Part shown: in pieces, positions 8,901-21,429 of the stretch
Layout: the number at the start of each line of letters is the position of its first letter
Numbering within the stretch: the first letter of the stretch is position 1
Assembly: GCF_001640805.2 (NCBI RefSeq)
Contig: NC_066836.1
Location: forward strand, 1,325,798 to 1,389,797
Reading direction: 5' to 3'
Origin: Lates calcarifer
Taxonomy: Eukaryota; Chordata; Actinopteri; Centropomidae
DNA: 64,000 bases
Notes under the pieces: generated by a model
The model's database searches: none
What the model was told of the DNA's origin: nothing
The model's input: only the letters and a program-made list of their open reading frames with translations
Translations under genes and position numbers: made by a program

Positions 8901-11900
8901 AGAGTAAACACAGTATGAAACACAGTATGAAACAGAGAGGAGCAGAACACTGGCTGAAATATGTAATGTATTTTATTTTAAACAGTCAAACCTTCATTTA
9001 ACAAACTGTTCCAGCACAAGATCATGTTCACATTCACATTTTTCAGCTCAGGCTAAAACCTGCAGCTGAAGTGACTTTTTGATTAGCTGAAACAAGACTG
9101 TGTCATTCTGTCCAGTCCTGAGCAAGCAAATGAAATTCCCTTAACATTACAACTGATGCCACTATAAACATTTCAGAGCTACTTAAATAACAGCTGCAAA
9201 GACATGAAGATAGTTTATCAGAAATGGAGTTTTACTGTGATTTTCAGAGCAGTTATTAGATTCCTGGTTGTGAGTCGATTCACCTCGTTGGTCATATTTG
9301 AATCTACTCTGCACATTAAAGGATCCATCAGAAATTTTTCAGACTCGTCCTAAACCTCGTGTTCTGCTCGTTTGTGCCTTCCTTCCATCTTTGCTCGTCT
9401 ACACTGAACCAAACAGAGCCGACGTAATCGGTCTGCGTCTTTCCCACCATGCCCACCGATTCAGCTCTCTGACTGCCTCTGCTGCTGGCTTAAAGGTGGA
9501 ACTGTATCAACAGAACAGTGAGGCAGAATAATGGTGCAACATCCCCGCCTTGGACAGACTGTGTAAAAGCAGCTTTAATCATTCTTCCTGTTGCTCATTG
9601 AGAGATCTCTCAGTGTAAGTGATGAGGGACAAAATCAGCAGTCCTCAGTCAGTGTAAAAACACAGTCTAAAGTTTCTCTTTAGTTCACGTGAGACTCCAA
9701 CAGTCTGAGTTCATCAGATCCAGTGGAAATGTTCTGAAGTTAGTGTCGGTGTGTTATCGTTCTTCCACTGCAGCTCAGTGAGGAAACACTGTACATGAAG
9801 AGGGAATCTTACAGTAAAAAGTCTGAATCTTTGATTTGAACAGATCAGCTTTAGATTAATTCACAGTGACGGAGCATTTGTCCCCCGTCACCTCCATCAG
9901 AATCGCATCAGGAAGTGTCCTACGCCTACGTCGTTGAATGCGGCTGAACGGCAGCGTTCATCAAACTTACACAGCGACCTGCAGTGTGTTATTCATATTA
10001 TTTGTTAGCAGGGAGCGAGAGGGAACTGTGGCTGTTTCACTCCGCTCAGCAGTCCAGGTGTACGGCACACGTGCACGCTGGTTCCTGATTGGTCACAGCA
10101 GGCAGGTTAATGGCTACGTGTGGACTGAGCAGGGTGCAGGTGACGCCCATCACACTGTCTGTTTCTGATCAGCTGCCCTGAATGCTACCAGAAAAACTGT
10201 GTGTGTGTGTGTGTGCTGTGAATATGCTGACTCAGGCATCTCACCTGCCAACAGGGTCAAAGGTCGCGGCTGCATTCAGATAAACAGATCAGCAGGCCAA
10301 CAGGCAGCGTGACTGAGAGCGTCTGTCGATATTCAGGAAGGTTTCATCTGCACTCTGAACGCTCTGCAGGCCTGACGCTGCATTTCCTGTTAGCAAGAGC
10401 TCATATTCAATAATGCTCCAGTCCAAGGAAAAACAAAACATCCTCAGTCTGTTTCTAACCTGGAGCTCAGATTCTTCACTCAGATGCTTCAGTGAACAGT
10501 TTGAATACGTGATATTTGAGTCGAGGTTCTTCTCCCTCTTTACTTTTCTGTGATTTACAGCTCCCCTGATGTTGACTTGTGTTTCTGTGTTGTTGCCAAA
10601 AATAGAAACGGCACAGTCACACCTGTGTATTTTGATAACAAATGATCTCAGTTTCAATGGTGTTTCAATAATAAGATATTTTCAGTGATTGATATAATAA
10701 ATCGATTCTGCATCATTACAGCTGCATGAGGACTAATCTTTACATCCAGACTCATTGAAACCTCGTGCTGTGTTTAGAGTTTGTTAACTGGTGTCGACTG
10801 TTTGTGTGTGTTCCAGGTGAGGACGTTTGGTCGTACGCAAAGAAGCTGCCGCACTTATTCCAGCAGGGTGGCGTCTTCTACAACATTGTCAAGAAAGACA
10901 TGGGTAGGTTTGTTTTCACAGTGATCGTCTGATCCCTCAGGCAGTGTATTTATATGCAGCTCAGTTTCCAGGGTACAGTCAGGTAATGAGATCAGATCAA
11001 GGTCTGTGGTCAGAGGAGAAGATAAGACACACCTGGTGAACTTATCTACATTTCTGAAACACATAACGTCAGACAGGAAGCAGCAGAGTTTACATGCATC
11101 CTCAAATACAAAATAACTGATGCTAAGAAGCCTCTAGAAGTCTGTCCTAACCCCAACCCACTGAACATTTGATCGATTGTTGAATGTGCAGAGAAGGAAA
11201 ATCAAACCCGTGCTCTCTCACTACAGAACCTGTTAATGAAGCAGCATCTTCTTTCACTAATGCACTAAAACAAGTCAGGAGGAGGTGAAACCATGATAAC
11301 ACTCGTCTACAGTCTCTTATCAAGGATATGGGAAGACATAATGTGACATACAACACGCTGCCCCAACGAGCGCTGCAGGTACACTCAGGTCAGCAGTGAG
11401 GTTTGAATGGGCCCCCCACCAGAAACAAAAAACTGCTGATAGAAACAGAGCAGTTCAAACAGAGTATAAGGATCTGTTTAATCTCCTTATTGAGGAAGAT
11501 GAACTCGGTATATTTGGTAGACCTGACCTCCCTCTTTACTTTTCATGTCCCTAACTTTAGATGCAGAGAAATGTTTCTGACGTGTCTTGAACAGTGGTTG
11601 TCTTCCTCTCTCTCAGGTCTGATGGATGGGAAACACTGCACGCTGCCTCACCTGACGGGGAAAACGTTTGTGTATAACGCAGCAGAGGAGCGTCTGGAGC
11701 TCTGCGTAGACACCGCCGGTCACTTCCCTGTCGGCCCCGATGTGGAGGAGCTGGTGAAGGAGGCGCTGGTGCAGCTGCGCTCGGAGGCGGCCACCAGGGG
11801 CAGCAGAGAGGGGAGTCCGTCGCACGGCGTGCTGCGGCTGGGCAGCGGCGGTGTCGTCCGCAAGAAGGAGCAGCTGCAGAGCGTCACCGCCTTCCAGGGT

Positions 11901-12410
11901 AAAGGTCACTCTCTGGGCAGTGCCGGTAGCTCCTCCCCTCCTGAACACCGGCCTATCACACGCCAGCACAGCAGCGGCGTGGACCTGAGCGCCAGCGTGT
12001 CCAGGGGCCCCCCAGACCTGTCGGACATCCCTGAGGATGCCACCAGGGAACTGGTCCGCATGGCGCCGGGCTTTGTCACCATGAAGGACGGTCGTGGTCT
12101 GGACCCCAGCCTGATGGAGCAGCAGCGGAGGAAACTGCAGGAGATGGTCTCCTCCATCCAGGCCTCCATGGAGCGCCACCTGAGAGAGCAGCAGAGCGCT
12201 GCCGCCGCAGGGGGCGGGGTCAGCCAGGAGCGGACAGGCGGGACTAAGACGGGCGCAAGCCAACCAACACCTCCAGCCAGCCACGAACCTCCGGCTGCAG
12301 CAGGTTCCTCCTCGGCTGGAAAACCAGACGGGAAGGCAGAGGAACCGGAGGAGATGGAGAGCCAGGACGCCGGGCAGAGCAACGCCACCGAACCCATGGA
12401 TCACTCCTGA
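6000..12410 (+). CDS. vcpip1: VCPIP1 (VCIP135) deubiquitinase
   Basis: Exons 6000-8649, 10817-10903 and 11617-12410 give 1,176 residues (human protein about 1,222). VCPIP1 is an OTU-family ubiquitin protease that binds the p97/VCP ATPase and supports Golgi and ER reassembly after mitosis. The N-terminus has a Cys-rich cluster (about residues 19-46). The OTU core VDGDGHCLVHA places Asp186 and nucleophile Cys189; the catalytic His is His324 in NHYIPLVG. A second Cys-rich stretch (CLICG, CNWCHG, CGCGFKH) follows, then a UBX-like fold near 747-825. The C-terminus ends EPMDHS, as in mammals. Both introns split a Gly codon in phase 1 (LM|GEDVW and DM|GLMDG). The frame is open 40 codons upstream of 6000, but the family's N-terminus and a purine at -3 favour this Met. 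The three catalytic residues are each offset by 29 from human. I see no frameshift. Confidence 0.96.
8650..10816 (+). other. vcpip1 intron 1
   Basis: Starts with GTAAG at 8650 and ends with TTCCAG at 10816. No nested gene is evident. A short (TG)n run lies near its end. Confidence 0.85.
10199..10215. repeat. (GT)n microsatellite
   Basis: Short uninterrupted GT run inside vcpip1 intron 1. Confidence 0.9.
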
Positions 12411-14016
12411 TCGCTCCTGACGCCCAGCACCGCCCCGCCCCCACCCCGCCTGGCCAGCATCTGTGGGTCATAACGCCTCAGGTCGGATCCTAAAGCTTTG
12501 GTCTTCATCGTGTTTCGTTGTCTTTACTGCATGACTAAAGAGCGGGCCGACCGTCCTCGCCCCCCTGCAGACTGGGGGGTGGGACATTAATCAATAAGGC
12601 GATATATTGTGACACGTTGTCTGTGATACATCATTGATCCTCTCACACCAACATCACAGTTCTGTTGCAATACTGAAGCTGCTGCTGTGTGTGTTTAAAC
12701 TCTATGCACTTTGGTACACACTCTCATCTCCGCTGTCTACACGACTGTCAAACTACATAATGCACTAAATATTAAACACAGCTTGTGATTGATTCCCCCG
12801 TTTGAAAGGAATTGTTTTGCTTTTTAAGATAAGTTTTTCTCTGCAGTTGATGATGTATCATAAATAACTGTCTTACAATATATCGCAGTCGCCTGCGCCG
12901 TGACAGGATTGTATCTTTAGTCCTGTGGTTCCCACCTGCAGACGTCTAATCCTCTCGCTATAAACACGCACCGATACTCGTGTGTGAGACGCATTCCTGT
13001 AGATAGAGAAATCCTCTGAGTCTTAATCTGCCACCAGGAGGAGAGCTGCTGGTCGTCGGCAGCGCAACGTCCTGCAAACATGCTTCCGTCAAAGTGCACG
13101 CTCTGAGAGGTGCACCAGCCTCTGCTACGCATCAACGCCTTCATCACTGAAATCTGCTTCTCCACCGTCCGTCTGTCTGTCTGAGGACCGCAGGGAGAAC
13201 TCTGGATCTGTGTTTGCTTGACCGTCTGACCCCCTGACAGGACAGTTTATCTCCCACCCCCAAAAAATGAATTTGACACAGAGTCAGTGATGTGAAGCAC
13301 CTGAGTCCAGACCAACCTGCACCACCCACAGGTGAGTAGCAGCTGCTGCAGCTTTCACTCTCACACCTGCAGGTAAAGAGTGACACTGTGTTCATTTCCT
13401 ACATCTAAACCTCTAAAATGCTTTGTTTACTGATTAATGCAGTGCAGCGTCATGTGTCCACAGACTGTTACACATACATTCAGGATCTGAACTGTCAGCG
13501 TTAAAATCCCAACTATATGTTTGAAGTCATTTAGAAACAGACGGCACTGACGGGTTCTTAAACGTCCTTTAAAGCACATTAAGTGCTCACAGACACTTTA
13601 TAGCCACATTTTAATTCTTCTTCTTATGAAGAATATTTGTTAATGACGTGTTTTATGTTTAAAAAAAACATTTGGCCAATAATGAAATAATCACAGTTTG
13701 GGTTATTAGCCTTAAAGAGACAGGGTTGGTCGAGCTGTAGTTGTAATTACAGAGGCCAAACAAACATGATTAAGCTGATTTAGTTTTGTCTTTTATTCAG
13801 AATATTTCAACTGTAAACTTTGGTTTTATTAAAATCTGGAATGTATTTAGCAGAACAGTTCACAGTTATAATTAGTAATATTAAGACATCATCCTCGTGT
13901 GAAGCTCAGATCAGGTGTCAAGGGAAATAAATGAGACATTTCTAAAATCATCAGGAAACACTTTGTGTTTTACAGTCATGTTGTTAAAATTGACGCTCCA
14001 CTGTTTGTATGAAAAC

Positions 14017-14033
14017 CACACACACACACACAC
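14017..14033. repeat. (CA)n microsatellite
   Basis: Short CA dinucleotide run in the region downstream of vcpip1. Confidence 0.9.
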
Positions 14034-15385
14034 TCACTCACTGATTGTAACCTGCACGTGGCTCAGTTTAAGTTTCAGGTGTGTGAAGGTGGTGCAGGTG
14101 TGTTGAACCAATGATGAGGAAGCAGCTGTATCAGGTGCTTCACATCCAAACACTGATGAAACGAGTGGACTCATGAGTCAGCACACTCTGGATGACTAAA
14201 TGGCCAAATATCATATTTTACTATTTCTACAAAAATATCACCCACTTCTCCCTTAAATGGAAGTTGTTGAAGAAGCAGCCAGTGGAATCACGAATGAAGA
14301 CTCCTGTTAAAGCTTCACGTTTCATTTCTTCTTCTTTACAAACGGTCACATTTCTCCTCTGTTCAACACGCAGCCCTGACATAAGACCTCATGGAACAGT
14401 TATGATGTGGGTAATCAATAAATATTGATCACAAACTGTAGGTCAGTGTGATAGTATACTAAACATGTTGGTTTAAAAACACAGTGGAGTAATAACATTC
14501 ATTTCTTGAGAGGCCGGTCAGAGGGACAGAGGAGGACTGTGACCGATCACTGGCTCAGTCGTCGCTTTATGTTTGAAACGTCTCGTTTAAAAAGTAGAAT
14601 GCGGCCAAAGATGAAGCAGCTTAAACTGAAACCAGTTTATTAACAGGAGGTTTGTGCCAGACTTTATTCCTCTGAAACAACAGGACTGAAAGTCACTTTA
14701 CACTTTGGTTGCCAACAAAACATTTTTCCATGTTTCCATGTTGCTCTTGAAATGACATGGTGATGGAACTGATCATCAGGCCTTAAAATCAGTTTGTTTT
14801 ACACTGAGGTTTTTTTCTGTTTTACTTCTAACTGTCCGTTTAACCTCAGACTCCATTTATTTCATCTTAAATCTTTCCTAGTGAAATCTCAGTTTGAACT
14901 TTTTGTTTTCTGCTCTGAGTGAAATCTCAGTCTCAGCCTGTGAATCACAGTCCTTCAGTTTTTCAGCTCTCTGAGGTTTATTTTGCCGTTGAGGTGAACA
15001 GATGTAAGACATAGCACTTTGTTTGAGAAAAAGAGGGAATGTTAGTGTAGCAGCTTGGTCTTAGCTGAACCTGAATCGTCAGTCAGTCAGAGAGGAAACC
15101 GGTCGGTCGGACAGGAGGAGGAAAAGTTTGCTCAGACGACACTGCTGTAACAGACTTGAAGTTTTTCTTTGTGACTGCTGTACTAATGACATGAATTGTA
15201 ATCCAGTTGTATAATAGTATATATTGTAGAATATTTGGACCTGTACAGAAACTACAGAAACACAGATTGTTCAGTTCCTTCAGCTCTTTTTTTTTGTTAA
15301 CTTCTCTCTGGTTTGCTAATAAAATATTGATGATACACGGCTTCGACATCGCTGTTTGCATGTGTGATGAATTTTCAACCCCAAC

Positions 15386-15391
15386 AATAAA
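15386..15391 (+). terminator. Candidate polyadenylation signal (vcpip1)
   Basis: AATAAA, the second of two closely spaced hexamers (the other at 15318-15323). It is followed by T-rich sequence (TTGTTTTTGTATTTTGT). Assignment to vcpip1 is inference from strand and distance. Confidence 0.4.
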
Positions 15392-15993
15392 ATCACTTCC
15401 TTCACTTGTTTTTGTATTTTGTCGTCACTGACAGATTTTTCTGTTTGTCTTTTATATAAGAAGAAAAACTGTTTGTGTTTGAGACGAAAACATTTTATCG
15501 TTGTCCTTTTTCTGAAGTTACCATAGTGTTTGTGAATGTCTGAGTGTTTTTTCCAACAGACGGTGGTTTCAGTTCATTTCAACAAAAACAATTCAGTTTT
15601 ATTTTTTATCTGCTACTTTCACTTAGTAGCTGTAGTAATTTTACTGAATAAGATTTGAAATACAAAGATGTCCACTGAGCTTATTAAACATGATGTCTTG
15701 TTAAAATGTCCAGCAGAATGTGAATGAAAACATCACCTTTTTACAAATCATGTCCTCAGTAACAGACAGGCATGAGTACTTTTACTTAAGCATTACATTT
15801 TACTCAAAGTACTGCATGCAGAGCAGGTATTTTTACACTAAGTTCTTCCATCACTGCCTCCATATTTAATACATAATTATTGTTTATGAAGTAGCAGAGA
15901 AAAAAATCAAATGAAGCGACACAGATCAGAACTGAAGACGGGGAAAAAAGAGTTAACTCGCTTTCACCGCCGGAACTTCTCAGTGTGACACCT

Positions 15994-16002
15994 ACCGGAA
16001 GT
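15994..16002 (+). promoter_or_regulatory. ETS-type site in zinc-finger gene 1 promoter
   Basis: ACCGGAAGT, a strong ETS/GABPA-type core, about 105 bp before the start codon. The same element sits in the same place before every first exon of this family in the window. Confidence 0.55.
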
Positions 16003-16106
16003 AAACAGAGAACTAGCATCGTTCGCTGTGTGGATGTGTGGAGTTAGCGGGAAGACGGTGGTGTAGTCGTATCTGAGAGAAATATTTCAGTGGTAATGAA
16101 GCAACA

Positions 16107-18050
16107 ATGTCTTCAGTTCAGTGTTTGAGAGAGTTTGTCAACGAGCGACTAACTGCTGCTGCTGAAGAAATATCCAGAGTCTTTGAACAAACTATCGTCG
16201 AGTACGAGGAAGAGATCGACCGTCAGCGCAGACTGCTGGATATCGTGTGGAAACCTGAGATAAGGCTGCACAGGACAGGTCTGTAAAACCACAACGGTCT
16301 GAATGAAACTAACAGAGGAACATGGTTCATTCAGGAAACTCAGTGAAAGAAACTTTAGCTCCAACACTGATGTTTAATATTTTAGTTCAAGTCTTCACGC
16401 TGTTTGAAAGCCACTTTCAGGTTTGTGAAAACTTTATTGTATTTGTTATAAAGGACAAAACCAGCGATTCCAGTTTTCATCCTGTTTAGACCACATCAGA
16501 CCAGGTCTAGATCAAAAACCAAGTCCATGCCTCCGTGTTGTTTGTGGTTCTCATGAGGATCCCCTCCTTATCAACGAGAAAAAAGCGGGAAAGTTATTTT
16601 TACCCTTTAAAATGCAGTGAAACGGCATATTTATAAAAGTCATTTAGTTCCTTTACTCACTAATTCCTCTTTGAAATAAAAGTTACTATTGTGATTCATG
16701 TTTACTCGACGTGTTAATAAAGATTTCACAGATCAACTCCAGCTGTGATCAGTGCACATGTAGAGTTTTTAAACTGAACCTGGTCTGTTGGAGAAAACAC
16801 AGCTCTTCTATAAATACAATCAAGCTTTCTCTAATTAGAAACTGAGGTCTTATATATCATAAGCTTTAACTACAGTGTGAAACATCTTTTCACGACAATA
16901 TGTGATGGAAAAACAGAATCAGTCTCTCAGGATTGTAACTCAAGTTTCCTTTAACTGTTGGATGAGAATTTAACTTTCCATCGTCACATCACTGAGCTGT
17001 TTCCTGTGTGTGTTTGTCCGTGCAGAGCTCCCACAGCAACATGTCTGTAAGGAGGAGGAGGTTCTCACTGAGCAGCAGCTCTGTAACCAGGAGAGGAACT
17101 CCAGTCTGGACCAAGAGGAGCCAGAGCCTCCACAGATTAAAGAGGAACAGGAGGAAGTGTGCAGCAGTCAGGAGGGAGAGCAGCTTGTACTGAAGCAGGA
17201 GAGCCAGACCTTTATGTTGACTCCTACTAATGAGGAAAGTGAGCACAGTGAAGCAGAAGCAAACAGTGAGCAGCAGCTCCTCTCTCACAACTCTCCTGTA
17301 GCTGAGAGCCAAGATCAGAGAGGAAGCCAGCATGTGGACCCAGGATCAACTACAAATGCAGAACCACGGCCAAAGAGGAGACGTCTCAAAAACACAAGTC
17401 ACAGGAACAATGAACACAACTCTCCCACAACAGAGACTCACTGTGACACTCAGAAAGGTCAACAGACTTTAAGATGTGACACCTGTGGGAAAACTTTTAA
17501 GTACAAGTCTCAACTGGACGTACATCTGATAATCCACACAGGTGAGAAGCCGTACCTGTGCAACACCTGTGGGAAAAGATTCAGTCGTAAGGAAACATGT
17601 AAAAGGCACATGAGAATCCACACAGGTGAGAAGCCATACCTGTGCAACACCTGTGGAAAAAGATTTAATGATAAGGCATCATATGAGAGGCACATGAGAA
17701 TCCACACAGGTGAGAGGCCGTACCTGTGCAACACCTGTGGAAAAAGATTTAATGATAAGGCATCATATGAGAGGCACATGAGGATCCACACAGGTGAGAA
17801 GCCGTACTCCTGCAACACCTGTGGAAAAAGATTTTGTTACACAGCAACATATAAAAGTCACATGAGAACACACACAGGTGAGAAGCCGTACCTGTGCAAC
17901 ACCTGTGGAAAAAGATTTAATGATAAGGCAGCAAATAAAAGGCACATGAGGATCCACACAGGTGAGAAGCCGTACTCCTGCAACACCTGTGGAAAAAGAT
18001 TCTCTCGGACAACACACTTGCAACGCCACATGAGAATTCATACAAATTAA
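16107..18050 (+). CDS. C2H2 zinc-finger protein 1 (7 fingers)
   Basis: Exons 16107-16278 and 17026-18050, 398 residues; the 747-bp intron is GT-AG in phase 1. Exon 1 encodes a predicted helical module (MSSVQCLREF to EIRLHRT) rich in Glu and Leu. Exon 2 starts ELPQQHVCKEEE, an acidic linker with an IKEEQEE SUMO-like motif and a basic PKRRR patch, followed by seven C2H2 fingers with HTGEKPY linkers. A DNA-binding nuclear regulator is the expected role; the target is unknown. Fingers 3 and 4 are identical in protein from an 84-bp tandem duplication (17641 and 17725). Fingers 2-6 lack the usual Leu at helix position 4 (Cys, Tyr or Asn instead), which is odd. AATAAA follows at 18353-18358. Confidence 0.9.
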
Positions 18051-18352
18051 AAGTCAAATACTTACAGAACATGTGGGAAAGTTTTCAGACCTAGTCGACT
18101 TTGAATTGACAGTCCACATGAGAAGAGCTTCGATGAAACAGATCTTTGAAAAATAATTGTTCCACAGTAGTGTTCCTACAGATGTGAGTGAGTGCCTCTG
18201 AAATTATTAGTATGTGAATTTTAATTGTTTCATTTTATTTTTTTTTTAACATTACCTCAGTTATATGAGTGAACCATGAGCTCTCTGGCTTTCTGTTGTC
18301 AACAACATGTCCTTTCATCTTATTTCATGGTTTTGAAAAAGGAGCTTTATAA

Positions 18353-18358
18353 AATAAA
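18353..18358 (+). terminator. PolyA signal of zinc-finger gene 1
   Basis: AATAAA about 300 bp after the stop codon, followed by a GT-rich stretch (GTCTTGTTTGTC), a normal cleavage context. Confidence 0.65.
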
Positions 18359-19050
18359 GTCTTGTTTGTCAAAGAATTTTTATAAGTGGAATACTTCATT
18401 CCATGCTGAATATTCATAGTGATGTTCCAGGTTTGGCTGATTTAATGATTCAGGTAACTACCAGTGTCATCAGCATAGGTGGTAGTAATGCTTACAACAA
18501 TCAGTCCTGTAAAGAACGTGGTTAAAGAAATGATATTTTTCTGATCTCGTATTTATTCTAACAATAAATCATTTTATGGTGATAATGTAAGTGAAAGGGT
18601 TTTTTTATACTCAATGGTTATCTCTGGTTGAGGTTGTAAAACAAGAAACAGAAAATGTACAATATTCAACTCTATAGGAGTACTCCATAGATACCTTAGT
18701 ATGAACAAAAATGTTATCACCCATATATGAAAAACATAAATAATATTACATTTCTTCTGCTATTAAAATTGAAGACTATGCGATTGATCTATAATTAAAT
18801 ATTATGTTAACTTGCTAGTAAAAGTATTGCAATGCACGGTTATTTTTACACTGAATTACTTCTACTTTTGCCTTCCTGTGCAAACGTCTCCCATTTATAC
18901 AAAACAATTACTCACGAAATAACTGGGTTACATCAGTTAAATGTGGTGGTATCAAGAAAATAAACTAATTTCTCTGAAATGAAGCGACACAGATCAGAAC
19001 TGAAGACGGAACTAAAATGAACTACCTTCCACTGACGGAACTTCTCAGTG
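18359..19050. other. Spacer between zinc-finger genes 1 and 2
   Basis: No gene. Part of it (about 18500-18960) aligns by eye with the spacer after gene 3 (about 23640-24170), so spacer and gene duplicated together. Confidence 0.55.
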
Positions 19051-19058
19051 TGACACCT

Positions 19059-19067
19059 ACCGGAAGT
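19059..19067 (+). promoter_or_regulatory. ETS-type site in zinc-finger gene 2 promoter
   Basis: ACCGGAAGT in the conserved block before the first exon, same spacing as in gene 1. Confidence 0.55.
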
Positions 19068-19175
19068 AAACAAACAAAGCGCTAGCATCGTTCGCTGTGT
19101 GGATGTGTGGAGTTAGCGGGAAGACGGTGGTGTAGTCGTATCTGAGAGAAATATTTCAGTGGTAATGAAGCAACA

Positions 19176-20333
19176 ATGTCTTCAGTTCAGTGTTTGAGAG
19201 AGTTTGTCAACGAGCGACTAACTGCTGCTGCTGAAGAAATATCCAGAGTCTTTGAACAAACTATCGTCGAGTACGAGGAAGAGATCGATCGTCAGCGCAG
19301 ACTGCTGGATATCGTGTGGAAACCTGAGATAAGGCTGCACAGGACAGGTCTGTAAAACCACAACGGTCTGAATGAAACTAACAGAGGAACATGGTTCATT
19401 CAGGATCTTGGTCAGGACTCTGCGGTTACATTGAGTTTTAGAGTCACTGCTGCAAAGAAGCAGGGAAATAGTGTCTTTGTTGTGTTTGGACAAATGGATT
19501 GAAATTTCCTGTGTGTGTTTGTCCGTGCAGAGCTCCCACAGCAACATGTCTGTAAGGAGGAGGAGGTTCTCACTGAGCAGCAGCTCTGTAACCAGGAGAG
19601 GAACTCCAGTCTGGACCAAGAGGAGCCAGAGCCTCCACAGATTAAAGAGGAACAGGAGGAAGTGTGCAGCAGTCAGGAGGGAGAGCAGCTTGTACTGAAG
19701 CAGGAGAGCCAGACCTTTATGTTGACTCCTACTAATGAGGAAAGTGAGCACAGTGAAGCAGAAGCAAACAGTGAGCAGCAGCTCCTCTCTCACAACTCTC
19801 CTGTAGCTGAGAGCCAAGATCAGAGAGGAAGCCAGCATGTGGACCCAGGATCAACTACAAATGCAGAACCACGGCCAAAGAGGAGACGTCGCAAAAACAC
19901 TCCAAGCAGTAAAAAGTCTTTCAAATGCGACACGTGTGGAAAAACATATCAGTTTAAGTGCCGGTTGATTAAACATGTGAGGACCCACACAGGAGAGAAA
20001 CCATATTCTTGTGAAACATGTGGGAAAGGATTTAGTTACAAGCCAACATTGACCAGGCACATGAGAATCCACACAGGGGAGAAACCATACTGTTGCAACA
20101 GCTGTGGGAAAGGATTTGCTGGTCGTGACCGCTTGTCGCTCCACATGAGAATCCACACAGGTGAGAAACCATTTGCCTGCAACACCTGTGGGAGAAGATT
20201 TAGTGACAAGAGACATATGAAAAGGCACATGAGGATCCATACGGGTGACAAACCATTTTCCAAACCCAAGGCGAGAGTAAAAATTCAATCGGACGTTAAC
20301 ACTGATCGATCCTTTAAGAGCCCACAGTGGTGA
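19176..20333 (+). CDS. C2H2 zinc-finger protein 2 (4 fingers)
   Basis: Exons 19176-19347 and 19531-20333, 324 residues. The intron is only 183 bp and matches the intron of the minus-strand gene at 52.5-53.5 kb in length and content. Exon 1 and the acidic linker are essentially the same as in gene 1. Similarity breaks after KRRRRKNT, where the array is replaced by four fingers of another lineage (KTYQFKCRLIKH; KGFSYKPTLTRH; KGFAGRDRLSLH; RRFSDKRHMKRH). After a fifth HTGDKPF linker no finger follows; the tail is a basic 25-residue stretch ending FKSPQW. It may be naturally short or may have lost its last fingers. AATAAA is at 20571-20576. Confidence 0.88.
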
Positions 20334-20570
20334 GAAACCACATCACTGCACCTGAGTTAAGAAGGCGAGTGAGTGGATGATGAACTGAGATACCTTTTAG
20401 TACTGTTGGGTCATTTATGTTTCCATCCTGCTGACTGAAGTGTTATTGTCATTTTTGTGTATTTTGTGTTTACATCGACATGATAGAATTCTTCTTGTTT
20501 CGGGCTTTAGAGGTGACACATGAACACAAGTTTTACAAGATGAACTACAGAGGGTTAAAGGTGCTACATG

Positions 20571-20576
20571 AATAAA
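20571..20576 (+). terminator. PolyA signal of zinc-finger gene 2
   Basis: AATAAA about 240 bp after the stop codon, followed by T-rich sequence. Confidence 0.55.
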
Positions 20577-21305
20577 CTGATTCAGTTTTGTCAAAGAGTT
20601 TTGATAATACAAATATTTCCTTTAATGCTGGTTATTCAGACTGATGTTCCCACATTGATGATTGGATGATTACAGTATCCAAGTGCATAAAGTGATCAGT
20701 GCCTCAAAGAATGTGGCCAAAGAAATGCTGCTGTTCCTTTGTTTAAATACAAAATTCCTGTTTGTTTTGTAGCTTGGGCGAAATAAACTCTGCTCTCTAA
20801 AGAGTAAACAGACTGATCTGTGATCACATGCTTCATGGCTTTACACAGCACAGATCTGAGGATCTGTTGGAATTGGGTGGGATCAACTTAGTTCTTCATT
20901 ACTGGGTTAAATCCAAGCACGTGGATCAGAATCTCCAATGAAATGTCAACCTGAGCAGCTCAGTGTGAGATCCAGTTCATGTAGAAACACAGCAGGCGAA
21001 ACTGAAAGAGCAAAAAGAAAGCAACATCGTGGAAAATATAGAAACATCACTTATATAAGGTCCACTGGAAATAAAAACTGAAATCTGAGGCTGATGTTAA
21101 GCCTCTGCTGGTCTCAGACTGGACTGGTCCTGACGAGATCTGAAGGAAAACTGTTTTTAGTCTCCGAGACCTGAAGAACAAAGCTGCTGGAATTCCTCCA
21201 CACCCCAGGTTTGTCCCAGGATGTAGAGTTTTAACACCGGCGCTGTCCAGACTGAGAGAGGCAGCAATACCAGAGCTCACTTTCACTGCCGGACCGTTTC
21301 AGTGT
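20577..21305. other. Spacer between zinc-finger genes 2 and 3
   Basis: No supported gene. The small minus frame near 21047-21286 has no recognisable domain. Confidence 0.5.
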
Positions 21306-21312
21306 GACACCT

Positions 21313-21321
21313 ACCGGAAGT
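21313..21321 (+). promoter_or_regulatory. ETS-type site in zinc-finger gene 3 promoter
   Basis: ACCGGAAGT in the same conserved pre-exon block. Confidence 0.55.
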
Positions 21322-21429
21322 AAACAAACAGAGAACTAGCATCGTTCGCTGTGTGGATGTGTGGAGTTAGCGGGAAGACGGTGGTGTAGTCGTATCTGAG
21401 AGAAATATTTCAGTGGTAATGAAGCAACA

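Larger units (their letters stand above)
12411..15391 (+). other. Probable vcpip1 3' untranslated region and downstream DNA
   Basis: No coding signal after the vcpip1 stop. AATAAA hexamers at 15318-15323 and 15386-15391 are preceded by AT-rich, U-rich-style sequence, so a long 3'UTR ending near 15.4 kb is plausible. Nearer hexamers (for instance the AATAAA in TCAATAAATATTGATC near 14417) could give shorter forms. Transcript ends cannot be fixed from sequence alone. Confidence 0.45.

Noticed and set aside
11403..11616. vcpip1 third exon beginning at 11403, where its frame opens
   Set aside because: The conserved protein resumes exactly after the TCTCAG acceptor at 11616. The earlier open stretch is intron by homology.
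12411..15990. Additional genes downstream of vcpip1
   Set aside because: Only short frames without domain, splice pattern or codon signal; best read as 3'UTR and spacer.
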